Both the position numbers and the translations under genes were made by a program. The notes under the pieces are model-generated. The model was not told the DNA's origin, did no database searches, and saw nothing but the letters and a program-made list of their open reading frames with translations. Positions 1-6,028 of a DNA stretch of 7,463 nt are shown piece after piece (the first letter of the stretch is position 1; each line of letters begins with the position of its first letter). The stretch covers positions 1-7,463 of the forward strand of contig DAOWCM010000103.1 of the NCBI GenBank assembly GCA_030639555.1, in the 5' to 3' direction. This DNA comes from Candidatus Eiseniibacteriota bacterium (GTDB lineage Bacteria > Joyebacterota > Joyebacteria > Joyebacterales > Joyebacteraceae).

Positions 1-681
1 CGGTAGCTTCGCGCCCTCCGCCACCACGACGATACTGAAGTTCTTCCCGCGACCGTGGCGTTTCTTGATGATGTCGCACACCTCTTTCAGCTCGAACGGG
101 ATCTCCGGAATGAGGATCAGATCTGCTCCCCCGGCTATGCCCGCCTTCACGGCGATCCACCCGGTGTGACGTCCCATGACCTCCACAACGACGACCCTGT
201 TGTGCGACTCGGCCGTGGTGTGGAGCCGATCGATGGCCTCAGTCGCGACGTGGACGGCCGTGTCGAAGCCGAACGTGAAATCCGTGCCGTTGATGTCGTT
301 GTCGATGGTCTTGGGCACGCCCACGATGGGCAGGCCCTCCCTGTAGAGTTTGTACGCGACACCGAGCGTGTCCTCCCCGCCGATCACTACCAGGCCGTCG
401 AGTTTCTCCTTCTCGATGGTCTCCTTGATCGCCTTGAATCCACCGTCGATTCTGTAGGGATTCGTGCGCGAAGTTCCCAGAATGGTCCCACCTCTGGGGA
501 GGATGCCCGAGACCTCCTCGAGCCCGAGAGGCATCTGATTGTTCTCGATGACACCCGCCCAACCGTAGCGGAACCCTACGACCTCTCCCCCATACTTCCC
601 CATTGTGCGCCGCACGATCGCCCTTATGACCGCATTCAGCCCGGGGCAGTCTCCGCCGCCGGTGAGCACCGCAACCTTCAT
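1..681 (-). CDS. pfkA: 6-phosphofructokinase, group III, predicted PPi-dependent (3' end outside window)
   Basis: Cytosolic glycolytic enzyme that phosphorylates fructose 6-phosphate to fructose 1,6-bisphosphate. The first 227 residues are visible and the frame is open to base 1; relatives are about 340-360 residues, so roughly the last third is missing. The N-terminal glycine-rich loop is GGGDCPGLN (residues 8-16), typical of the 'mixed-substrate' group III PFKs of the Amycolatopsis/Streptomyces type. GGEDT (101-105) carries Asp104 and PKTIDND (123-129) carries Lys124. ATP-PFKs such as E. coli PfkA have Gly at both positions, while PPi-PFKs have Asp and Lys. The catalytic TIDND (125-129, base Asp127) and the substrate motif MGRHTGW (169-175) are intact. 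The ATG at 681 has GGAGGT (686-691) four bases upstream and gives the expected N-terminus. PPi use would make the step reversible and saves ATP; it is inferred from residues only. The gene has its own promoter and is probably not part of the upstream operon. Confidence 0.95.
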   Translation of the reverse strand, partial: MKVAVLTGGGDCPGLNAVIRAIVRRTMGKYGGEVVGFRYGWAGVIENNQMPLGLEEVSGILPRGGTILGTSRTNPYRIDGGFKAIKETIEKEKLDGLVVIGGEDTLGVAYKLYREGLPIVGVPKTIDNDINGTDFTFGFDTAVHVATEAIDRLHTTAESHNRVVVVEVMGRHTGWIAVKAGIAGGADLILIPEIPFELKEVCDIIKKRHGRGKNFSIVVVAEGAKLP

Positions 682-734
682 TTCGACCTCCGCTTCGTCC
701 TGGATTCGCGACAGACGCGGCTCCCGCGCCCGAA
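682..734 (-). other. Putative 5' leader of pfkA with a short hairpin and the ribosome binding site
   Basis: The leader inferred from the promoter contains a 5-bp perfect stem, CGCGG-GAG-CCGCG, at 716-728, and the Shine-Dalgarno GGAGGT at 686-691, four bases before the ATG. The hairpin is short and does not include the ribosome binding site. No known riboswitch or attenuator architecture is recognisable, so this is a description only. The rest of the comF-pfkA gap (up to 813) holds the promoter and a GC-rich palindrome without a T-run. Confidence 0.35.
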
Positions 735-740
735 CACCAA

Positions 741-769
741 ATTCTAGTGGTCGCTCTGGGCCCAGTCAA
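741..769 (-). promoter_or_regulatory. Sigma-70 type promoter of pfkA
   Basis: On the minus strand, TTGACT (-35, 764-769) is followed after exactly 17 bases by TAGAAT (-10, 741-746). These match the TTGACA/TATAAT consensus at 5 of 6 positions each with ideal spacing. Transcription would start near base 734, giving a pfkA leader of about 50 bases. The element lies in the only gap longer than 100 bases in the window and points at pfkA. It stands out in a GC-rich region where such matches by chance are uncommon. A housekeeping sigma factor with standard specificity is assumed. Confidence 0.7.
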
Positions 770-813
770 CCGCTTTCGGCGCCGCGGCGGCATCCGTCTC
801 AGGTGGGGCTTGC

Positions 814-1554
814 TCAGCCCGTTCGGTCTCCCGGCGGCGTTCCCGCGAGGGCAAAGCAGACGACCTCCGCAGCCCCCGTCCTGAGAAGCTCCACTGATGC
901 CGCGGCGAGGGTGGCCCCCGTTGTGGCCACGTCGTCGACGAGCAGGATCCGTCCGGACCCCGCGATTCCCGCTTGCGCGCGAAAGGTGTCCGGCGCGATA
1001 TCCAGCCGCTGGCGTCTGGCCAGTCCCGCCTGCGGCTGCGTGTGCCGGGCCCTGACGAGTGCCCTTCGCATCGGCGCGCCGATCCTGGCCGCGAGGTGCA
1101 CCGCCAGAAGCTCGCTCTGGTTGAAGCCCCTCTGCCTGAACCTCACGGGATGGAGCGGAATCGGCACGACGACGTCGGGCGGCGTCACACACGCACACAG
1201 CGCGGCGGGAACGGCCAGGCGGGCCAGATCGCGCGCGATTGAAGTCCTGCCCTGGTACTTGAGCGCGTGTATCATGGCGCGGGCTGCTCCCTCGAACTCC
1301 AGAGCATAGAACACCCGTGCTGCGGCGCTCGCAGTTGCTCGGGGACAGGGAGGTTCGGGCAAAGCGAGAGAACCGGGCCGGGCGCGCAGCTCGGACCCGC
1401 ACGCTGTGCAGAGGTGCCGCAGGTCGGCCGCCAGCGGCGCACCGCAGGCTATGCAGGAGTCCGGGAACAGGAACGCGAGGAGAGCGTCCCGGACGAGGCT
1501 CAGGGCACTTCCCCGGGACCGGTCGGATTCGAGCTGGAGCGGTTTCGAACACAC
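814..1554 (-). CDS. comF: ComF family protein (phosphoribosyltransferase fold with N-terminal zinc-finger cysteines)
   Basis: Predicted 246-residue cytosolic protein, close to the usual ComF length of about 220-240. A four-cysteine module comes first: Cys34, Cys37, Cys49 and Cys52 (CIAC and CTAC pairs), a likely zinc site. The family segment VPIPLHPVRFRQRGFNQSE spans 130-148, then an R-x-x-x-T-Q-type stretch (170-175), then the PRPP-binding loop ILLVDDVATTGAT at 203-215. The ComF/GntX family includes proteins needed for natural transformation in Bacillus and Haemophilus, but many members occur in non-competent bacteria and the enzymatic reaction is not established. Start choice: the open frame extends to 2142, but upstream of 1613 it merely shadows lgt. 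The GTG at 1554 is the best in-frame start, with GGAAG at 1563-1567 eight bases before it. It lies 58 bases after lgt with no promoter seen, so it is probably co-transcribed as the last gene of the envelope operon. Confidence 0.9.
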   Translation of the reverse strand: MCSKPLQLESDRSRGSALSLVRDALLAFLFPDSCIACGAPLAADLRHLCTACGSELRARPGSLALPEPPCPRATASAAARVFYALEFEGAARAMIHALKYQGRTSIARDLARLAVPAALCACVTPPDVVVPIPLHPVRFRQRGFNQSELLAVHLAARIGAPMRRALVRARHTQPQAGLARRQRLDIAPDTFRAQAGIAGSGRILLVDDVATTGATLAAASVELLRTGAAEVVCFALAGTPPGDRTG

Positions 1555-1612
1555 GGCGGTTGCTTCCAGGGGGGTGCGGAAGGGGCTCGACCATGCGTCG
1601 TGAAGCGCGGGT

Positions 1613-2413
1613 CTAAGGAGCGGTGACGTCCCCCCGCGCGGCGCGGCGCGACAGATAGACCATGAAGCCCAGGGAGAGAAGAACGAGCGCGACGCCGGAG
1701 ACCTGATTGTTCGTGAGGGCGAGGGCGCCGCTCCGGAATGCGATGGATTCGGTGCCGTACTGCCGGATGGGATCGATGAGAAACCGGGAGACGGACAGGA
1801 GGATGACGAAGAGCCAGAGGAGGAACCCCTCGAACGGCTTCCTGCGCTCGGCGGCCAGGAGCACGAAGAAGAAGACGAGCCCCAGGAACGCCTCGTAGAG
1901 CTGTGTCGGGTGGAGGTGCACGCCCGGATAGTGCATTCCCGCGATGGAGTTCTCGCTGAAGACGACGCCCCACGGATGCTCGCACACCTTGCCGTAGCAG
2001 CAGCCGTTGAGGAAACAGCCGATGCGCCCGATGGTGACGCCCATCGCGAGCGATGGCGCCACCAGATCTGCGCCCGCCCACATGTCGATGCCCCTGCGCC
2101 GGAAGAACCAGAGTCCCACCAGGGCTCCCGCGACCAGTCCACCGTACAGCGCCAGACCCCCCTCCCAGATCCGGAGGATGCCCAGGATGTCGTGCTGATA
2201 GTAGTTCCAGCGGACGAACACGTAGGCCAGACGCGCCCCGATGATGGACACGAGGATGACGATCACGGACAGGTCGATGATGATGTCCGGGTCGTATCCG
2301 ATTCTAACGGCACGACGACGGGCGATCCAGATGCCCACCATGAAGGCCACGGCAATGAGCAGTCCGTAGCTCCTTATGGGGAGCGCGCCCAGCTGGAGCA
2401 GAATCGGTCTCAA
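1613..2413 (-). CDS. lgt: Prolipoprotein diacylglyceryl transferase
   Basis: Inner-membrane enzyme that transfers diacylglycerol from phosphatidylglycerol to the lipobox cysteine of prolipoproteins, the first step of lipoprotein maturation. The predicted protein is 266 residues, a normal length, with about seven hydrophobic segments. The Lgt signature GRIGCFLNGCCYG lies at 129-141 with the conserved Arg130 and Asn136. IRSYG (13-17) is in the first membrane segment, HPTQLYEA at 168-175, and the Arg-rich SRFLIDPIRQ at 209-218. The position of E. coli His103 in the GG-loop appears to be Tyr90 (GGLALYGG), a substitution also seen in other Lgt proteins as far as I recall. The start is TTG at 2413, four bases after the rodA stop, with a weak GGAG (2424-2427) ten bases upstream inside rodA. 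A later ATG (Met25) would delete the first membrane segment. Expression is probably coupled to rodA. Confidence 0.97.
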   Translation of the reverse strand: MRPILLQLGALPIRSYGLLIAVAFMVGIWIARRRAVRIGYDPDIIIDLSVIVILVSIIGARLAYVFVRWNYYQHDILGILRIWEGGLALYGGLVAGALVGLWFFRRRGIDMWAGADLVAPSLAMGVTIGRIGCFLNGCCYGKVCEHPWGVVFSENSIAGMHYPGVHLHPTQLYEAFLGLVFFFVLLAAERRKPFEGFLLWLFVILLSVSRFLIDPIRQYGTESIAFRSGALALTNNQVSGVALVLLSLGFMVYLSRRAARGDVTAP

Positions 2414-2417
2414 GAGG

Positions 2418-3644
2418 TCAGTACTCCATGCGTCTCAGGCCCATCCCAAGGACAACGCCCAGGGAAGCGAGCGTAACGAAAAGCGATGATCCGCCATAGC
2501 TCAGAAGCGGCAGCGTCATCCCGGTGACCGGGGACAGCCCCAGCGTCACACCGACGTTGATCGTCGACTGCAGGAAGAGGGCACTCGCGATGCCCACTAT
2601 CACGAGGCCGGCGAACCGGTTTCTTACGGTCCTGGCCAGACGGAACATCCGCACCACGAGGAACAGGTACAAACTCAACACGAGAAGACAGCCGAGGAAA
2701 CCGAACTCCTCGGCGAGGACCGAGAAGATGAAGTCGGTGTGCTGTTCGGGCAGGAACGCGAAGTTCTTCTGCGTGCCCTGGAGGAAGCCCTTCCCCATGG
2801 CCGAGCCCGAGCCGATCGCGATCTTCGACTGGATCAGCTGGTATCCGGTGCTGAAACGGTACTTCTCCGGGTTGAGGAATGCAAGAACTCTGTGTCTCTG
2901 GTAGTCCTCAAGGTGCGACCAGAGGAACGGGCTCAGCTGACCGGTGACGACGCTCGTGACGAAGACGATGAGCTTGTCGACCATGAAGATGCGCGACACG
3001 TACAGAAGCGTGCCTAGGAGCCCGAGGAACACCACCCACGCGATCCAGTTGAAGGCGAGCGCCATCGAGATTACCGGCATGAGCAGGAAGAGCAGCAGTA
3101 TCGGTTTGGTGCCGGCCCAGTACAGCATCGGCGGCAGCAGAAGCAGGAACAGCAGCGACGTGCCGAGGTCGGGCTCTCGCAGCACGAGGGCCGTCGGCAA
3201 CAGCACGATCGCCAGAGGTATCAGCAGGTGCACCGGTCGGTCGAGCTTCGTCCTCCTCCGTGCGAGGTAGCGCGCCAGCGCGAAGATAACCGCATACTTG
3301 GCGAACTCGGACGGCTGGAATCTCAGGGGGCCTAAGTCGAACCACCGGCGCTCACCGGACTTGCCGACGCCGACTGCGAGCACCGCCACGAGGAGCACCA
3401 GCGCCAGCGCGTAGAGGACAGGGGTGAGTCCCTCGAGCGTGTCCTGACTGATGAGCACGACGCCCGCCATGAGGAACACGCCGATCCCGGCGACCAGAAG
3501 CTGTCTCTGCACCAGTGGGGACAGCGATCCTGCGTCCGGGTCGTAGGTTGCGCTGTATATCATCGCAATGCCGATGGCCACGAGTGCCAGCATCGCGACG
3601 ACCAGCCCGGTGTCGAAATCCCTGAACTGCCTACGGTCCAGCAT
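2418..3644 (-). CDS. rodA: Rod shape-determining SEDS glycosyltransferase RodA
   Basis: Polytopic inner-membrane peptidoglycan polymerase that extends glycan strands from lipid II in partnership with PBP2. The protein is 408 residues. SEDS hallmarks are RWFDLGPLRFQPSEFAK at 100-116, REPDLGTS at 156-163, the extracytoplasmic LPEQHTDFIF at 298-307 whose Asp304 corresponds to the essential aspartate of the family, and the C-terminal SPVTGMTLPLLSYGGSS at 371-387. It is longer than E. coli RodA (about 370). The extra length lies in the middle, around residues 180-260, which holds added hydrophobic sequence before the DYQRHR motif. Start: the frame is open to 3728, but the ATG at 3644 gives the typical MLDRRQFRDFD N-terminus and has a G-run (3650-3654) five bases upstream. 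It overlaps the 3' end of mrdA by 14 bases, suggesting coupled translation of the two partner enzymes. Confidence 0.96.
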   Translation of the reverse strand: MLDRRQFRDFDTGLVVAMLALVAIGIAMIYSATYDPDAGSLSPLVQRQLLVAGIGVFLMAGVVLISQDTLEGLTPVLYALALVLLVAVLAVGVGKSGERRWFDLGPLRFQPSEFAKYAVIFALARYLARRRTKLDRPVHLLIPLAIVLLPTALVLREPDLGTSLLFLLLLPPMLYWAGTKPILLLFLLMPVISMALAFNWIAWVVFLGLLGTLLYVSRIFMVDKLIVFVTSVVTGQLSPFLWSHLEDYQRHRVLAFLNPEKYRFSTGYQLIQSKIAIGSGSAMGKGFLQGTQKNFAFLPEQHTDFIFSVLAEEFGFLGCLLVLSLYLFLVVRMFRLARTVRNRFAGLVIVGIASALFLQSTINVGVTLGLSPVTGMTLPLLSYGGSSLFVTLASLGVVLGMGLRRMEY

Positions 3645-5547
3645 TGCTGCCCCCGCCCGTCTCGCCGGCAGCGCTCCCGCCACCGTTCTCGCCGGTACCG
3701 TCCAAGTCGCCGCCGGTCTCCACGTCACCCGGCTCAGTCGGCGGCTCCTCAGGTGGATCCTTGATCCTGAAGTACGCCTTCATGATCTCCCGGGCCATTG
3801 GGGCGGCGATCGCGCCGCCGCCACCCGCGTTCTCGGCGATCACCGCAAGCGCGATCTGCGGGTCGTCAGCCGGAGCGTACGCAATGAAGCACGAGTGGTC
3901 CTCGCCGTGCGGGTTCTGCGCCGTCCCGGTCTTGCCGGCGACCTCCATGCCCTCTATGCGCGCGAGCTTTCCGGTCCCGTTCTGTGCCTCCACTACGGCC
4001 ACCATCGCCTGCTGCAGAAGCTTCATGGTGCTGTCGCTGTAAGGTAGCTCGTAGGCGACGGTGTTCCGCGCCGTGCCTATAGTGCGCCCGGAGTACGTCT
4101 GGACGCGCTTGAAGAGGTGCGGCGTGTACACGACACCCGAGTTCGCGATTCCGCAGGCAAGGCAGGCGGCCTGCAGGGGTGTCACGAGCAGTTCCCCCTG
4201 GCCGATCGACAGGTTGATCACTACTCCTCTGCTCCACTTCTTCTTGCCGTATCGACGGTCATACCACGCGGGCGTCGGGACGTTCCCGGCGCCCTCGCCG
4301 GCGATGTCCACACCTGTCCTTTTTCCCAGCCCGCTTCGCTCGGCCCACTGCATCAGAGTGGCAACGCCCAGCTTGGCGCCTACCTGGTACATGAAGACGT
4401 CGCAGGACTCCACGATGCCGTCAAACACGTCGGTGAGGCCGTGTCCCTCGGCCTTCCAGCATCGGAAGGTCCTGATGCCGTACTTGTACGAGCCCCTGCA
4501 CATGACATGGGTTCCCCGTCTGATGACGCCTGTCTCGAGGCCGGCGCCTGCCGTCACCAGCTTGAAGGGGCTCCCAGGCGGGTAGACCGCCTGGATGGCC
4601 CTGTTGAGCAGGGGGTGCATCGGCGATGTCGCCAGCTCGCGCCACTCGTCGTCGGAGAGACCCTCCGCAAACGCGTTCGGATCCGGGGCCGGGTGAGATG
4701 CCATCACCAGCACCTCGCCTGTTCGCGGTTCTATTGCCACCACGGCTCCGGCGGCGTGCTTCTTGAGCGCCTCCTCGGCCGCGCGCTGAGCCTCGGCGTC
4801 TATCGTCAGCACCAGGCTGTGCCCGGGTCTGATGTCACGTGAGGGACCGCCCTCGAACGGATAGAGTTCCCTTCCGGCGGAGTCGCACACCCAGTACTCC
4901 GCACCGTCGCGTCCCCTCAGGAGGAGCTCGTAGCGCTGCTCGACCCCCGCCTTGCCGACGATGTCCCTCGGCGCGTACCCCAGAGGTTCCATCGAGTGGA
5001 GTTCGCCGACGGAGACTTCGCCGACGTAGCCGAGCGCGTGCGTGCACAGGCTACCGCCAAGATACCTGCGCCTCGCCGTGGTTTCGACCTTGACCCCTGG
5101 CAGTTCGGAGCGTCGCTCCTCCACCCGGGATACCTGTTCGAGATTCGCGTTCTCTATGAGAGCGACGGCGCCGTAGTAACGCATGCGCGTTTCGAGGAGT
5201 TTCTCAGCGACGAACTCGCGGTCCAGAGCGAGCACTTCCGCGAGCAGGTCGGCGAGGGTCTCGTCATCGCGGTCGCGCACGCGTGAGAGTGTGATGGAAA
5301 GAGAGACCCTGTTGTCGGCGAGGATCTCCCCGTTGCGGTCAATGATGAGACCTCTGGGTGCGCGGACCTCGAAGCCCTGAACGTAGTTGTCCTCGGAAAG
5401 GTCGCGGTAGAACCCGCCTCTGGCAAGCTGGAGCCAGCCCAGTCTGAGGACGATGAGCGAGAAGATGGCGAAGGCGACCAGCCTCACTACCCTCGATCTC
5501 TGCCGGAGTGCGTCTATCTCCGCCAAGCCGCTAGACCCGCGTGCCAC
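3631..5547 (-). CDS. mrdA: Penicillin-binding protein 2, elongasome transpeptidase
   Basis: Class B PBP that crosslinks peptidoglycan during side-wall growth, anchored in the inner membrane with its domains outside. The protein is 638 residues. A single membrane anchor spans about 20-41. The PBP dimerisation/pedestal domain covers about 60-235 and contains RAPRGLIIDRNG (62-73) and VGKAGVEQRYE (197-207). The transpeptidase domain follows with all three active-site motifs: S326-P-F-K329, S381-C-D383 and K539-T-G541. Cys350, Cys363, His369 and Cys382 form a candidate zinc site. After about residue 597 there is an acidic Pro/Gly-rich tail. Start: GTG at 5547, with GGAGGG (5557-5562) nine bases upstream, overlapping mreD by 17 bases; an in-frame TTG at 5526 is the alternative. 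The gene immediately precedes its partner rodA and is a target for beta-lactams such as mecillinam in other species. Confidence 0.97.
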   Translation of the reverse strand: MARGSSGLAEIDALRQRSRVVRLVAFAIFSLIVLRLGWLQLARGGFYRDLSEDNYVQGFEVRAPRGLIIDRNGEILADNRVSLSITLSRVRDRDDETLADLLAEVLALDREFVAEKLLETRMRYYGAVALIENANLEQVSRVEERRSELPGVKVETTARRRYLGGSLCTHALGYVGEVSVGELHSMEPLGYAPRDIVGKAGVEQRYELLLRGRDGAEYWVCDSAGRELYPFEGGPSRDIRPGHSLVLTIDAEAQRAAEEALKKHAAGAVVAIEPRTGEVLVMASHPAPDPNAFAEGLSDDEWRELATSPMHPLLNRAIQAVYPPGSPFKLVTAGAGLETGVIRRGTHVMCRGSYKYGIRTFRCWKAEGHGLTDVFDGIVESCDVFMYQVGAKLGVATLMQWAERSGLGKRTGVDIAGEGAGNVPTPAWYDRRYGKKKWSRGVVINLSIGQGELLVTPLQAACLACGIANSGVVYTPHLFKRVQTYSGRTIGTARNTVAYELPYSDSTMKLLQQAMVAVVEAQNGTGKLARIEGMEVAGKTGTAQNPHGEDHSCFIAYAPADDPQIALAVIAENAGGGGAIAAPMAREIMKAYFRIKDPPEEPPTEPGDVETGGDLDGTGENGGGSAAGETGGGSNAGP

Positions 5548-6028
5548 CGGCTATCGCCCTCCAAGTGTAGACCCGCGCCAGAACGTGTATCACGACAGCG
5601 AACGCCGCGGTGTATGCGGCCCCGAGGAGCCCGAAGCGCACAAAGAACCTCGCAAACATGTCCAGGTGGTTGCGGTAGTAGACGACGTAGTAAAAGATGT
5701 CGTGCGTGAGCGCGGCGCCGAACAGTACGCAGATCTGTACGAACAGACTCCCACGAATGAGGTGCTCCCACGCGGCGGCGCTGGCGAAGCCGATGAGTGA
5801 AAGAGAGAGAGCGTGAAGGCCAAGGTAGTCCGGCTGCTCCGCGTCGACGATGAGGCCGAGGATGAAACCGACGATTGTCGCAGGTCTGGCGCCAAGCACC
5901 AGACCTGCGTATGCCACGACAAGAACCAGGAAGTCCGGGCGGGCGCCGAGAATCTCGATCTCGGGGGCCACTGCCGAGTCGATGATGACGGCCGCCACGG
6001 CCAGGCCTGCGAACCACGCAGTTCTCAA
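5531..6028 (-). CDS. mreD: Rod shape-determining membrane protein MreD
   Basis: Small integral membrane protein of the elongasome that works with MreC to regulate PBP2/RodA. The 165 residues are almost entirely hydrophobic, with about five or six membrane segments. The family core is recognisable: ARPDFLVLVVAYAGL (29-43), then GFILGLIVDAEQPDYLGLHA (54-73) with the typical Gly-Leu...Asp and Leu-Gly-Leu-His pattern. Length matches the family (about 160-180). The start is TTG at 6028; its first two bases precede the mreC stop so that TTGA is shared (6025-6028). A strong GGAGG at 6036-6040 sits seven bases upstream. MreD is poorly conserved in sequence, so identification rests on this core pattern together with position between mreC and mrdA. 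Confidence 0.94.
   Translation of the reverse strand: MRTAWFAGLAVAAVIIDSAVAPEIEILGARPDFLVLVVAYAGLVLGARPATIVGFILGLIVDAEQPDYLGLHALSLSLIGFASAAAWEHLIRGSLFVQICVLFGAALTHDIFYYVVYYRNHLDMFARFFVRFGLLGAAYTAAFAVVIHVLARVYTWRAIAGGTRV
5557..5562 (-). promoter_or_regulatory. Ribosome binding site deciding the GTG start of mrdA
   Basis: GGAGGG inside the 3' end of mreD, nine bases before the GTG at 5547. It favours this GTG over the downstream in-frame TTG at 5526, although the spacing is slightly long. Confidence 0.6.

Noticed and set aside
55..747. 230-codon open frame on the plus strand opposite pfkA
   Set aside because: It is antisense to a clearly conserved pfkA frame and its translation resembles no protein family. 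Long antisense frames are common in GC-rich coding DNA.
776..793. GC-rich palindrome (CGCCGCGGCG) between comF and pfkA as a terminator
   Set aside because: It has no loop and no following T-run, and it sits just upstream of the -35 element, so it does not look like an intrinsic terminator.
239..1594. 451-codon minus-strand frame across comF and pfkA starting with ATG at 1594
   Set aside because: It is rich in Arg, Gly, Pro and Ala, crosses the pfkA promoter, and lies out of frame with both recognised genes. It is a shadow.
1555..2142. N-terminal extension of the comF frame up to 2142
   Set aside because: The stretch from 1613 to 2142 reads a wrong frame of lgt and is Ser/Arg-rich with no family similarity. 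The GTG at 1554 gives a normal ComF length.
3645..3728. 28-residue upstream extension of rodA
   Set aside because: It lies wholly inside mrdA out of frame, and RodA proteins normally begin close to the RDFD motif, matching the ATG at 3644.
4117..4842. 241-codon plus-strand frame opposite mrdA
   Set aside because: The minus strand here encodes the PBP2 transpeptidase domain with all motifs; the plus frame has no recognisable domain.
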